From Streptomyces sp. R41 (GTDB taxonomy: Bacteria > Actinomycetota > Actinomycetes > Streptomycetales > Streptomycetaceae), in assembly GCF_041053055.1 (NCBI RefSeq), contig NZ_CP163443.1:7051001-7115000 (forward strand): DNA of 64,000 nt, in the 5' to 3' direction. Shown here in pieces: positions 9,303-19,366 of the stretch. The number at the start of each line of letters is the position of its first letter. Positions within the stretch are counted from its first letter, which is position 1. The translations under genes were made by a program, and so were the position numbers. Under the pieces are notes generated by a model that was not told where the DNA came from, made no database searches, and saw only the letters and a list, made by a program, of their open reading frames with translations.

Positions 9303-12300
9303 CTACGCCTCGAACACCTCCCGCACCAACTGCTCCTGCTCAGCCTGGTGCCGCTTCGCGGAACCCACGGCGGGGGACGAGGAGTGCGGGCGCGAGATCC
9401 GGCGCAGGCGCTCGCCGTGCGGGACGTCCGCGCCGACCGCCAGGTCGAGGTGGTCGATCAGGTTGAGGGCGATGAAGGGCCAGGCGCCCTGGTTCGCCGG
9501 CTCCTCCTGGGCCCACAGGTACTTCTCGGCGTTCGGGTACTTGTTGACCTCCGCCTGGAGCTCGGCACCCGGCAGCGGGTACAGGCGCTCGATGCGGATG
9601 ATCGCCGTGTCCGTGACGCCGCGCTTCTTCCGGTCGGCCTCGAGGTCGTAGTACAGCTTGCCGGCGCAGAAGACGACCTTGCGGACCGCCGCGGCGTCGA
9701 CGCTGTCGTCGCCGATGACGGGGCGGAAGCCGCCCGTGGTGAACTCCTCCGTCTTCGACGCGGCGGCCTTGAGGCGCAGCATCGACTTCGGGGTGAAGAC
9801 CACCAGCGGCTTGTGGTGCGGGTTGTGCACCTGCCACCGCAGGAGGTGGAAGTAGTTCGACGGGAGCGTCGGCTGGGCGACCGTCATGTTGTTCTGCGCG
9901 CACAGCTGGAGGAAGCGCTCGATACGGGCCGAGGAGTGGTCCGGGCCCTGGCCCTCGTAGCCGTGGGGGAGGAGCAGGGTGACGCCGGACGTCTGGCCCC
10001 ACTTCTGCTCAGCCGCCGAGATGTACTCGTCCACGACCGTCTGCGCGCCGTTGACGAAGTCGCCGAACTGCGCCTCCCACATGACCAGCGCGTCGGGACG
10101 GGCCAGCGAGTAGCCGTACTCGAAGCCCATGACCGCGTACTCGGAGAGCAGCGAGTCGTACACGTTCAGGCGTGCCTGCTCGTCCGACAGGTACTGGAGC
10201 GGGGTGAAGTCCTCGCCCGTGACCCGGTCGATCAGCACCGCGTGGCGCTGGCCGAAGGTGCCGCGGCGGGAGTCCTGGCCCGACAGGCGGACCGGGGTGC
10301 CCTCGAGCAGCAGCGAGCCGACGGCGAGGGTCTCGCCCATGCCCCAGTCGATCGTGTCGTCCTCGATCATCGACGCCCGGCGCTGCAGCTGCGGCAGCAG
10401 CCGCGGGTGCACGGTGACGTGGTCGGGGATGTTGACCTGGGACTCGGCGATCCGCTTCACGACCTCCTGGGAGACCGCGGTCGTCACGGCGACAGGGAAC
10501 TCGGCCCGCGCGTCCGGGACATGGGCCTCGGGCGCCTGCGAGACGGCCTCGCGGACCTCCGTGAAGACCTTCTCCAGCTGGCCCTGGAAGTCCTGCAGCG
10601 CCTGCTCGGCCTCTTCGAGGGTGATGTCGCCGCGACCGATCAGGGACTCGGTGTAGAGCTTGCGCACCGAGCGCTTCTTGTCGATCAGGTCGTACATCAG
10701 CGGCTGCGTGAACGCCGGGTTGTCGGACTCGTTGTGACCGCGGCGGCGGTAGCAGATCAGGTCGATGACGACGTCCTTGTTGAACGCCTGGCGGAACTCG
10801 AAGGCCAGGCGAGCGACGCGGACGACGGCCTCGGGGTCGTCGCCGTTCACGTGGAAGATCGGCGCCTCGATCATGCGGGCCACGTCGGTGGCGTACATGG
10901 AGGAGCGCGACGACTCCGGGGCGGCGGTGAAGCCGACCTGGTTGTTGATGACGATGTGGACCGTACCGCCCGTGCGGTAGCCGCGCAGCTGCGACATGTT
11001 CAGCGTCTCGGCGACCACACCCTGGCCCGCGAAGGCCGCGTCACCGTGCAGGGCGACCGGCAGGACCGTGAAGTCCGTGCCGCCCTTGTTGATGATGTCC
11101 TGCTTGGCGCGGACGATGCCCTCGATGACCGGGTCGACCGTCTCGAGGTGGGACGGGTTGGCGGCCAGCGAGACCTTGATCTGCTCGCCGTCCAGGCCGG
11201 TGAAGGTGCCCTGGGCGCCCAGGTGGTACTTCACGTCGCCGGAGCCGTGCATCGACTTCGGGTCGAGGTTGCCCTCGAACTCGCGGAAGATCTGCGCGTA
11301 CGACTTGCCGACGATGTTCGCGAGGACGTTCAGGCGGCCGCGGTGGGCCATGCCGATGACGACCTCGTCCAGGCGGGACTCGGCAGCGGAGTCGATGACG
11401 GCGTCCAGCAGCGGGATGACCGACTCGCCGCCCTCGAGGGAGAAGCGCTTCTGGCCGACGTACTTCGTCTGCAGGAAGGTCTCGAAGGCCTCCGCCGCGT
11501 TCAGCCGGCGCAGGATGCGCAGCTGCTCCTCGCGCTCCGGCTTGGTGTGCGGGCGCTCGATGCGGTCCTGGATCCACTTGCGCTGCTTCGGGTCCTGGAT
11601 GTGCATGAACTCGATGCCGGTGGTGCGGCAGTACGAGTCGCGCAGCACGCCGAGGATGTCGCGCAGCTTCATCAGGGACTTGCCGGAGAAGCCGCCGACG
11701 GCGAACTCGCGCTCCAGGTCCCACAGGGTGAGGCCGTGCTCGGTGATGTCCAGGTCGGGGTGCTTGCGCTGGCGGTACTCCAGCGGGTCGGTGTCGGCCA
11801 TGACGTGGCCGCGGACCCGGTAGGAGTGGATCAGCTCGAAGACGCGGGCGGCCTTGGTGACGTCGTCGTCGTGGCTGGCGTCGATGTCCTTGAGCCAGCG
11901 GACCGGCTCGTAGGGAATCCGCAGCGACTCGAAGATCTCGTCGAAGAAACCACCCTCGCCGAGGAGGAGGTTCGCGACGACGCGCAGGAACTCGCCGGAG
12001 GCGGCGCCCTGGATCACCCGGTGGTCGTAGGTCGACGTGAGCGTCATGACCTTCGAGATGCCGAGCTTGTTCAGGGTGTCCTGGGAGGTGCCCTGGAACT
12101 CCGCCGGGTAGTCCATCGAGCCGACGCCCATGATCACCGACTGGCCGGGCATCAGACGCGGGACCGAGTGGACGGTGCCGAGGCCACCGGGGTTGGTCAG
12201 GGAGACCGTGACACCGGTGAAGTCGTCCATCGTCAGCTTGCCGTCACGGGCGCGGCGGACGATGTCCTCGTAGGCCTGCCAGAACTCGAAGAAGTTCAGC

Positions 12301-13122
12301 GTCTCGGCCTTCTTGATGCCCGCTACGACCAGCTGGCGGTCGCCGTTGGGCTTCACGAGGTCGATGGCGAGGCCGAAGTTGACGTGCTCCGGCTTGACCA
12401 GCGTCGGCTTGCCGTCCTTCTCCTGGAAGGAGTAGTTCATCGACGGCATGGCCTTGATGGCCTGCACCATCGCGTACCCGATGAGGTGGGTGAAGGAGAT
12501 CTTCCCGCCCCGGGCGCGCTTCAGGTGGTTGTTGATCACGATCCGGTTGTCGAAGAGCAGTTTGACCGGGACCGCGCGCACGGACGTGGCCGTGGGGACC
12601 TCGATCGAGGCGTTCATGTTCTTCGCGACCGCGGCGGCGGGGCCGCGCAGCGTGACGAACTCGGGGCCCTCGGGGGCCTCGGCCGCGACCGTGGGCGCGG
12701 CCTTCGGCTTGGCGGCGGCCGGAGCGGCCTTCGCGGGAGCCGGGGCGGCAGCGGGCTTCGGTGCCGCGGGAGCGGCCGCCGGAGCGGGCGCGGCGCGCGG
12801 CGGCAGGAGCCGCCGGAGCCGGGGCTGCGGGCGCCGCGGGCGCGGCAGGGGCCGCCGGAGCGGCAGGCGCGGCCTGAGGCGCCGTGGTGGTCCCTGCGGC
12901 CCCCGCGGCCGCAGTACCCGCCGGAGCCGAGGCGACGGCGGCGCCCGGCTTGTAATCGGCGAAGAAGTCCCACCAGGCTCGGTCTACCGAATTCGGGTCC
13001 TGGAGGTACTGCTGATAGATCTCGTCGACGAGCCACTCATTGGGACCGAACGCAGCGGCGGGGTTCTTCCCGGCTTGGTCATCGGTCGAGATGCTCGAGT
13101 TACTGGGGGACTGTGGCGACAC
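9303..13122 (-). CDS. kgd: Multifunctional 2-oxoglutarate decarboxylase/dehydrogenase E1 with E2-like domain (apparent frameshift)
   Basis: Actinobacterial enzyme that feeds the TCA cycle from 2-oxoglutarate. The N-terminus ([16 protein letters not shown]) is the E1o-type lead segment, then an Ala/Pro linker, an acyltransferase (E2) core with the DHRVIQG active-site motif, and the thiamine-dependent E1 domains ([23 protein letters not shown]). The start is GTG 13122 (MSPQSPSN). The N-terminal frame breaks near 12790-12810, in the linker, and the rest continues in the next frame; removing one base gives 1272 residues, the length I remember for Streptomyces orthologs. A G/C run there makes a sequencing error likely. 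The gene is followed by the convergent fxsT relic and preceded by a 290-bp upstream region. Confidence 0.93.
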
Positions 13123-13413
13123 GGCGGCAACCGCCCTCTTCCGCTTCACAAGGTGATGGACAGCGGAAATAAAGGCTACGCCTCCATGGCCGAGAAGGTC
13201 AGGCCGGGCCCGTCCAACGTCGCGCAAGTCACATCGGATCGCAGCTGAAACCGTGTTTCGGCTGTGGAAATGGCGGGAAACAAGCGGGGTTCCGGCCCGG
13301 AATGGGTACGTCGATCGGGGCTCGCGGCACGACTCACGCGGCCCTCTGCCTGATCACACGTGTCCGCCAGTGCGGACACCGATGGATCTTGTGGCTCCGG
13401 TTCGAACTTTACG

Positions 13414-14544
13414 TCAACTTGGCAGAGATGGAAGTCCCGGAAGGGTGACCTGGATCCGGCAACCCCGCTGGGATTCGGCCACACCGATCCGGCCGCCGTG
13501 CAGATCGACCGCCCAGCGCGCGATGGCCAGGCCGAGCCCCGTACCGCCGTCGCTGCCCGGACCGTGCGGCGAGGGGACCCCGCCCCGGTTGAACCGCTCG
13601 AAGACCCGGTGCCACTCCGACTTCGGAATGCCGGGCCCCTCGTCCAGGACCTCCAGGGCCAGCGACTCCGGGAGATCGCCCCGTCTGGCCTTCACGGTCA
13701 CGCGGCCGTGCGGCGGGCTGTGCTTGACCGCGTTGTCGATGAGATTCGCCACGACCTGGTGGATCCGCTCCGGGTCCGCGTGCGCGGTCAGCTCCGGCGG
13801 GGACACGTCGAGGTGCAGATGGACGTCGGTGCGTGTGTGACTGCCGGAGCCCGAGGCGATGCCCGCGCGCGCGGAGGCGACCATGTTGGCCTCCTTGAGC
13901 ACGCCCGACAGATACGGCCAGACCTCGAAACGGCGCTTGCGCAGTGGTACGACGCCGTTGTCCAGCCTGGACAGGTCGAGCAGCGTCTCGACCAGCCGGC
14001 CGAGGCGCTCCGTCTGCTTCAGCGCCGTACGCATCGTCTCGGGGTCGGCGGCGGAGACACCGTCCACGACGTTCTCCAGGACCGCGCGCAGGCCCGCGAT
14101 GGGGGTGCGCAGCTCGTGCGAGACATTCGCCACGAGTTCCTTGCGCTGACGGTCCTGGGCCTCCAGCTCGTCGGCCATGAGGTTGATCGTCTCGGCCAGG
14201 TCGCCCAGCTCGTCGCGGCGGCTGTCGCTCACCCGGCGTGTGTAGTCGCCGTGCGAGATGGACCGGGCGACCGCGTTCATCTCATCCAGCGGGGCGGTGA
14301 GCGAATGCGCCACGAACTGCGTTATCAACAGTGTGGCGATCATCGAGAAGACCGTGATGAAGCGCAGCTCGGTCTCGGTGCGCACCGCGATCATCAGCAG
14401 ACCGGTGGTGATGAAGACCGAGACGACGACCAGTGTGCCGAGCTTGGTCTTGATGGAGAAGGGCCGTACGCCGCCCCAGGGACCCGCGCTGCCGCGCTCC
14501 CCGAAACCACGCGCGCCGGCCCCGCGCTGCCCGAGCCCGCTCAT
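13414..14544 (-). CDS. Two-component sensor histidine kinase
   Basis: 376 residues from ATG 14544, with ribosome site TTGAGGGGGC upstream. Two adjacent hydrophobic segments near the N-terminus (TLVVVSVFITTGLLMIAV and FITVFSMIATLLITQFVA) leave almost no extracellular loop, so the signal may be sensed within the membrane. A HAMP linker follows, then the H-box (NVSHELRTPIAGL), N-box (NLIDNAVKHS), G1 (DEGPGIP) and G2 (GTGLGLAIA). It lies 40 bp downstream of its response regulator on the same strand, so the two are surely a pair. The ligand is unknown. It is next to kgd but transcribed as a separate operon. Confidence 0.92.
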   Translation of the reverse strand: MSGLGQRGAGARGFGERGSAGPWGGVRPFSIKTKLGTLVVVSVFITTGLLMIAVRTETELRFITVFSMIATLLITQFVAHSLTAPLDEMNAVARSISHGDYTRRVSDSRRDELGDLAETINLMADELEAQDRQRKELVANVSHELRTPIAGLRAVLENVVDGVSAADPETMRTALKQTERLGRLVETLLDLSRLDNGVVPLRKRRFEVWPYLSGVLKEANMVASARAGIASGSGSHTRTDVHLHLDVSPPELTAHADPERIHQVVANLIDNAVKHSPPHGRVTVKARRGDLPESLALEVLDEGPGIPKSEWHRVFERFNRGGVPSPHGPGSDGGTGLGLAIARWAVDLHGGRIGVAESQRGCRIQVTLPGLPSLPS

Positions 14545-14584
14545 CACATCAGCCCCCTCAAGAAGCTCCCGACGAAGGCCCGGC

Positions 14585-15322
14585 TCAGGGAGTCGGGGTC
14601 TCCAGCGCATAGCCCACGCCGTGGACCGTGCGGATCCGCTCGGCGCCGATCTTCCGGCGCAGCGCCTTGATGTGGCTGTCCACGGTCCGGGTACCGGAGG
14701 CGTCCGCCCAGTCCCACACCTCGGCGAGCAGCTGCTCGCGCGAGAGTACGGCACGGGGGGTGTTCGCGAGGCACACCAGCAGGTCGAACTCGGTGGGCGT
14801 CAGATGCACGTCCTCCGAGCGCACCCGCACCCGGCGCTGCGCGTGGTCGATCTCGAGTTCGCCGAGGCGCAGGATCCCGCTGCGCGGCGTCGAGGCGGCC
14901 ACGACGGCGCGCTCGACCCTGCGCAGCAGGACATGCACGCGGGCGGCCAGCTCCCGCATCGAGAACGGCTTCGTCATGTAGTCGTCGGCGCCGACGCCGA
15001 GCCCGACCAGCATGTCGGTCTCGTCGTCGCGCGCGGTGAGCATCAGCACCGGCACCGGGCGCTGGGCCTGCACGCGGCGGCAGACCTCCAGGCCGTCGAA
15101 GCCGGGCAGCATGATGTCGAGGATCAGCAGGTCGGGCTGCCAGGCCTCGGCGGTATCGACGGCGGCCGGACCGTCGCCCGCGGTTTGCACGAGGAATCCC
15201 TCGGCACGCAGACGGGCCGCGATGGCGTCGACGATCGTCGGGTCGTCCTCGACCACCAGCACCCGGCGCTGAGCGCCTGGCGTCGCCGCCGTGCCGTTGT
15301 GGGAGGTGTGTGTCTGCTCCAT
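14585..15322 (-). CDS. OmpR/PhoB-family response regulator
   Basis: 245 residues. A receiver domain (acid pocket VVEDD near residues 24-27, phospho-acceptor Asp69 in LLILDIMLPG, then MLTARDD and MTKPFS) is followed by a winged-helix DNA-binding domain (LTPTEFDLLVCLA, TVDSHIKALRRKIG, RTVHGVGYAL). It is the upstream member of a two-gene operon with the histidine kinase ending at 13414. Its promoter must lie in the 113 bp before the divergent reading of the neighbouring genes. The regulon cannot be told from sequence. Confidence 0.93.
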   Translation of the reverse strand: MEQTHTSHNGTAATPGAQRRVLVVEDDPTIVDAIAARLRAEGFLVQTAGDGPAAVDTAEAWQPDLLILDIMLPGFDGLEVCRRVQAQRPVPVLMLTARDDETDMLVGLGVGADDYMTKPFSMRELAARVHVLLRRVERAVVAASTPRSGILRLGELEIDHAQRRVRVRSEDVHLTPTEFDLLVCLANTPRAVLSREQLLAEVWDWADASGTRTVDSHIKALRRKIGAERIRTVHGVGYALETPTP

Positions 15323-15435
15323 CGCCCGCCCCTGAGGTGTGCTTTCCGGAATCCGTGGGGTGATCCCATGACTGCGCTTGACGCTTGAATGATCTGCGTC
15401 AGGGAAGCAGGGTACGGGCAGTCACCGTGCCTCGG

Positions 15436-16131
15436 CTATCCAGGCCTGACTGCGAGGTGCACGACGTCCGGAACGCCCCGGGCAACCGGGATCTCTTCGG
15501 TACGCACCCGCTGGAACCCGGCATTCCACAAGGTTCCTTCAAATTCCGGAGAGGGCTGCGCCGACCACACCGCGAGCACCCCGCCGGGCCTCAAAGCCCT
15601 TGCGCAGCTGGCCAGTCCGCCCTTCGAGTACAGGCCCTCGTTGCCTTCAGTGACCGTCCAGCCGGGCCCGTTGTCGATGTCGAGACACAGCGCGTCGTAC
15701 GTGTCGGAAATCTCATTGACGTAGGCGACCAGATCGCTTTCGACGATTTCCGTACGCGGATCGGCGAGGGCCTCGGAGGAGAGCGCGGACAGCGGTCCGT
15801 CGAGGTGCCAGTCGATGACGGCCGGCTCGCGTTCGACGACCGTGATGCGCCCCCACCGGGGATCGGCGGCGGCGTGCGCGAGCGAGAACCCGACGCCGAG
15901 ACCTCCGATCAGCACACTCGGCCGCGCGCGCCCGTCCAGCGCGTCGTACGCGGCGTCCACGAGCAGCCGCTCCGAGCGGCCGTCGGAGGTGTCCATCAGG
16001 AAGCACCCGTTGGCGATGATCTGCAGCAGCGCGCCGTGTCGCCGCAGCACGACCTCGCCGTACGGGCCCTGGCGACGGTCGATGACTACCGGGGTGTCGG
16101 TGGGTGCGGTGGTGTCGTACGGGATGGACAT
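15436..16131 (-). CDS. Spermidine synthase-like Rossmann-fold protein
   Basis: 231 residues from ATG 16131 (MSIPYDT), chosen because GATGAGG lies just upstream; an in-frame ATG at 16140 is the alternative. It has the nucleotide/AdoMet-binding strand VLIGGLGVGFSLAHA, the acidic ITVVEREPAVIDW strand and YDALCLDIDNGPGW, as in the spermidine synthase fold. It lacks an obvious membrane part. Whether it transfers aminopropyl or methyl groups is unknown; related Streptomyces proteins are annotated as spermidine synthase-like. It is divergent from the rhomboid-like gene across a region that holds a 42-bp palindrome. Confidence 0.75.
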   Translation of the reverse strand: MSIPYDTTAPTDTPVVIDRRQGPYGEVVLRRHGALLQIIANGCFLMDTSDGRSERLLVDAAYDALDGRARPSVLIGGLGVGFSLAHAAADPRWGRITVVEREPAVIDWHLDGPLSALSSEALADPRTEIVESDLVAYVNEISDTYDALCLDIDNGPGWTVTEGNEGLYSKGGLASCARALRPGGVLAVWSAQPSPEFEGTLWNAGFQRVRTEEIPVARGVPDVVHLAVRPG

Positions 16132-16471
16132 GGGCCTCATCCTGACCGGCTCTTCGCCTGACGGGCCACCCCATTGCGGCGCGCAGGGTGGGTGGATCAG
16201 GAAGTAGCCCTGTTGACCTCCTCCCCGGGTGCACGCCCGAGGATCTTCCGTCTGCCGGCAGTCACCCGCGGGTGACTGCCGGCAGACGGGCGGGTTCCGC
16301 TTTCGCGCGAGGCAAGCCGCGGGGCCGGACAGCGCCCACCGACTCTCACCGTTGTCGCGGATCGGCGCGGTGGTCAGCTGATTGCCATGAATCGCCTCTC
16401 GCGTGGCGTCGGTCATAGACAGCGACGTGCGGGACACGAAGGGTGGGGCGTGACGGAAGGAGCGCCGCACC
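16132..16471. other. Divergent intergenic region with 42-bp palindrome
   Basis: 340 bases between divergent starts. The main feature is the palindrome at 16248-16289. TTGACC at about 16214 is a candidate -35 element. On the minus strand a short open stretch near 16297-16415 begins MTDATREAIHGNQ, but has no recognisable relatives and no convincing ribosome site, so it is not called as a gene. Confidence 0.4.
16248..16289. promoter_or_regulatory. Perfect 42-bp palindrome with no loop
   Basis: Two 21-base arms are exact reverse complements with no spacer; the centre is CCCGCGGG between 16268 and 16269. The next pair outwards (16247/16290) fails. It lies about 116 bp upstream of the spermidine-synthase-like start and about 180 bp upstream of the rhomboid-like start, so it does not end either gene. 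It could be a large operator, a cruciform-forming site, or a terminator brought from elsewhere. A perfect arm of this length is improbable by chance even at this GC content. Confidence 0.75.
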
Positions 16472-17665
16472 GTGGACCCGAGTGCGACCGCGCGGGCTGA
16501 GGCCTCGCTCACGGACCCGGAGACGGGTGCGCCACTGCTGGACGGGCTGCCCCGACAGCGCGGCGGTCCCGTCACGGCGCCCGACCGCACGGGCACGCGG
16601 GCACCGGCTCCGGGCCCGACGCCCGAACCGGCGGCATCAGCTCCGGGCCCGAGGCCCGAACCGGCGGCACCGGCTCCGGGCTCGACGCCCGAACCGGCGG
16701 CATCAGCTCCGGGCCCGAGGCCCGAACCGGCGGCATCAGCTCCGGGCCCGAGGCCCGAACCGGCGGCACCGGCTCCGGGCCCGAGGCCCGAACCGGCGGC
16801 ACCGGCTCCGGGCTCGACGCCCGAACCGGCGGCATCAGCCCCGGGCTCGACGCCCGAACCGACCACCGCGGCGGCGCCGCATCCCCTCGCGACGCGGCGG
16901 AGTGCGGCAGGCGGCTCCGTCTCGCTGGGCGCCCTCGCTCGGCGGCGGCTCCGCGCGCTCCGCCCCTGGCGGCTGTTCCCCACGCCCCTCGGAACGCCCT
17001 TCACCTTCGGGTACGCGGCTGTCCTCGTCGTCACGTCGCTGATCGGGGACTACGCGGACCCCTCCCTCGTACACGCCCTGCACCAGGGATCCAGCACGGA
17101 CGTCGCGCACCTCGTGCAGCACCCGATGCTGGTGCTGGTCGCGAGCGCGCTGTGGATCGTGGGCGGGGTCACCTCGCCGTACGCGGTCGCGTTCCTGGTC
17201 GTCCTGACCGCATTGGAGCGGCGGATAGGCGGGCTGCGGACGGCCGGTGTCTTCCTGCTCGGGCATGTGGTCGCCACGCTGGCCACCGAAATGCCCGTCG
17301 GGCTCTCGGTGCTGGCCGGCCATCTGCCGGACAGCTCCCTGCACCGCCTCGACTACGGCATCAGCTTCGGCGTCGCCGCGAGCGTCGGCGCGCTCGCGGG
17401 ACTGCTGTCGCCGTGGCTGCGCTGGCCGGTGCTGATCGGCTTCGGCGCGATGCTCGTCGGCGACCTCCTCGCCTTCACCGACCCGATGACCGACTGGGGG
17501 CACCTGATGTCCCTGACGATCGGAATCTCGACGTGGCCGCTGGTGCGGCGGTGGCGGGCGGCGCGGGGCGCCGGTCGGACCGCGCGCACCGACGGTGGGC
17601 TGGTGGTGGTTCGAGAGACCGGGCACGGGACGGCGGAGCCCTGCCTGGGAACCACCGCCCTGTAA
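16472..17665 (+). CDS. Rhomboid-like multi-pass membrane protein with Pro-rich repeat N-terminus
   Basis: 397 residues from GTG 16472 behind GGAAGGAG (16454-16462). Residues about 45-132 are eight near-identical 11-residue units (S/P-APGPRPEPAA), presumably an extended cytoplasmic tail. From about residue 160 there are about six membrane segments. A GISFG motif and a later helix with WGHLMSL resemble the GxSxG serine and His of rhomboid proteases, which is why such proteins are labelled rhomboid-like; true peptidase activity is uncertain. It ends 13 bp from the convergent sulfatase gene. Confidence 0.7.
   Translation: MDPSATARAEASLTDPETGAPLLDGLPRQRGGPVTAPDRTGTRAPAPGPTPEPAASAPGPRPEPAAPAPGSTPEPAASAPGPRPEPAASAPGPRPEPAAPAPGPRPEPAAPAPGSTPEPAASAPGSTPEPTTAAAPHPLATRRSAAGGSVSLGALARRRLRALRPWRLFPTPLGTPFTFGYAAVLVVTSLIGDYADPSLVHALHQGSSTDVAHLVQHPMLVLVASALWIVGGVTSPYAVAFLVVLTALERRIGGLRTAGVFLLGHVVATLATEMPVGLSVLAGHLPDSSLHRLDYGISFGVAASVGALAGLLSPWLRWPVLIGFGAMLVGDLLAFTDPMTDWGHLMSLTIGISTWPLVRRWRAARGAGRTARTDGGLVVVRETGHGTAEPCLGTTAL
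16604..16867 (+). repeat. Eight in-frame 33-bp tandem repeats
   Basis: Eight copies of a 33-bp unit encode 11 residues each (consensus S/P-A-P-G-P/S-R/T-P-E-P-A-A). Variants are shuffled between copies (PRPEP versus STPEP types), which suggests recent unequal exchange. The copy number is likely to vary between strains. Confidence 0.9.
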
Positions 17666-17678
17666 CCGCCCTCGTCGG

Positions 17679-19220
17679 TCAGCCGCGCCGGGCCGCCGTG
17701 AGGCGTCGGGCCAGCTCCGGGATCCCGAGTCGGCGCTCCTGCGCGGCCGTCGACCCGTGCAGCCGGTTCGTCAGCTGGTAGGGGTCGGCGCGCAGGTCGT
17801 AGTACTCGCGGAAGACCACCTCCCCGTTGTCGCCGGCGCTGCTCGGCAGGCCGCCCTTCTTGTCGAGGCGCAGGTCGTAGTACTCCGTGTACTGCTCGGT
17901 CTTGCCGATGTACGACGCCCAGCTGTGGATCGGCTGCTTGTCCTGGCGGTTCCACCACCACTCGGCGAGCAGATGCTCGCGGTCCTCCGTGCCGAGCAGC
18001 GAGTGTCCGTCGTGCGGGGTGTCCGGCCTGATCCCGGCCGCTTCGAGGAGCGTGGGCGCGATGTCGATGTGCGCGGTGAGCCGGTCGTCGGTCCTGGCCT
18101 CGCCCAGGCCACCGCCCGGCCAGGACAGGTAGAACGGCACCTCCAGACTCGGCCGGTACGGCACCGACTTGCGCAGCCAGCCGTGGTCGCCCCAGAGCAG
18201 GCCGTGGTCGCTCGTGAACAGCACCAGCGTGTTGTCGAGCTGCCCCAGCGCCCGCAGCTTGTCGCGGAAGTCCCGCATCGCGTCGTCGACGGACAGCAGC
18301 GTGCGCAACTGCCGCGCCCGCAGGGCCTGTCCGTCGGCGAGCGAGTGGTGCGCCGCGCCCGCACGCAGGAACGGCGGCTTGTCGGCCTTGTCGCTCTCGA
18401 AGACGGACGGCCGCCCGTCCCACTCCGGGACCTGGGTCCCCTCGTACTTCTTCTCCGGGATGTTCAGCTCGTGCGCCGCGCGCGTGGCGACGTATGCGAA
18501 CCACGGGCGCTCGTCGCCCCGGGACCGCTCCATGAAATCGAGCGTCCGGTTCTTGATGACGGTGGTGTTGTAGCCGGGGATGTTCCGGACGGTCCCGTTG
18601 TCGTTGTAGTGGCCGTTGTAGTACCGGACCGGCTCCTGCAGCAGCCACTCGTCGAAGTGCGGCGGGTTGATGCCCGTACGCCAGTAGTTGAGGTACTTCC
18701 CGAACATCCCCGTGCGGTAGCCGGCCCGGTGCAACTGCCGCTGCACGGTGGTGTTCTGGTCGAGGCGCTCCGGGTGGCGGGTGTCGAGGACGCCGTGGTG
18801 GTGGGCGTACCGCCCCGACATGATCGACGCCCGGGAGGGGGCGCAGAGCGGAGTGGTGGCATGCGCCCGCTCGAAGGTCACGCCGTGTTCGCCGAGCCAG
18901 TCGAGGGTCCCCGGGGTCGCCCACTCGGTTTCCTTGGGCTGGTCGTCGGTGACGACGAGCAGGATGTTGGGGCGGTGGTCGGGCCGGGTATGGGGGGATG
19001 CCCCCGGCGTCGGTGATGTGCCCGGCGTGGTGGCGGGCGCCCGGCCGACGACCGGCGCCGCCGTACGCGCCACCGGAGACTTCCCCTCGGCCCCGCCCCC
19101 GTCGCCATCCGCCGCCCGGACCGCCAGCGCGCCGACCCCCGCCACCACCGCCCCGGCCCCGGCGATCACCCCGCGCCGCCCCGGACGCCCCCGCCGCTCC
19201 TCGCCCATTTCGTCCCCCAT
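17679..19220 (-). CDS. Secreted sulfatase-family hydrolase
   Basis: 513 residues from ATG 19220. The N-terminus has a twin-arginine-like start (GRPGRRGVIAGAG) and a hydrophobic core, then a Ser/Pro-rich linker. The catalytic region begins PNILLVVTDDQP, with the formylglycine-site motif C-A-P-S-R followed by ASIMSGRY, and a second metal motif (LFTSDHGLLWGDHG). The Cys of CxPSR is converted to formylglycine in this family, which hydrolyses sulfate (or sometimes phosphate) esters. The substrate is unknown; N-acetylglucosamine-sulfatase-like enzymes share the NHY/HHHG features seen here. It is convergent with the rhomboid-like gene and is alone or first in its transcript. Confidence 0.88.
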   Translation of the reverse strand: MGDEMGEERRGRPGRRGVIAGAGAVVAGVGALAVRAADGDGGGAEGKSPVARTAAPVVGRAPATTPGTSPTPGASPHTRPDHRPNILLVVTDDQPKETEWATPGTLDWLGEHGVTFERAHATTPLCAPSRASIMSGRYAHHHGVLDTRHPERLDQNTTVQRQLHRAGYRTGMFGKYLNYWRTGINPPHFDEWLLQEPVRYYNGHYNDNGTVRNIPGYNTTVIKNRTLDFMERSRGDERPWFAYVATRAAHELNIPEKKYEGTQVPEWDGRPSVFESDKADKPPFLRAGAAHHSLADGQALRARQLRTLLSVDDAMRDFRDKLRALGQLDNTLVLFTSDHGLLWGDHGWLRKSVPYRPSLEVPFYLSWPGGGLGEARTDDRLTAHIDIAPTLLEAAGIRPDTPHDGHSLLGTEDREHLLAEWWWNRQDKQPIHSWASYIGKTEQYTEYYDLRLDKKGGLPSSAGDNGEVVFREYYDLRADPYQLTNRLHGSTAAQERRLGIPELARRLTAARRG

Positions 19221-19366
19221 GGTGCCGTTCGCCCCCGTCTTGCGGTCCCACTGGCTGTGAATGAGCCTGCAGTTTGCAGGGGTTGCCTGTGAACGCCGTT
19301 GCGGGCGTGTGGCGGTGCCCTTGCGAAGCGTGGTGGCCCGGCTCGCCGCGTGCCGTCCGCGCTCAG

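Noticed and set aside
9291..13172. Long plus-strand frame opposite kgd
   Set aside because: Its product is compositional noise and the minus strand carries unmistakable E1/E2 motifs.
16297..16415. Short minus-strand gene beginning MTDATREAIHGNQ
   Set aside because: No relatives recognised, no ribosome site, and it lies in a divergent promoter region.
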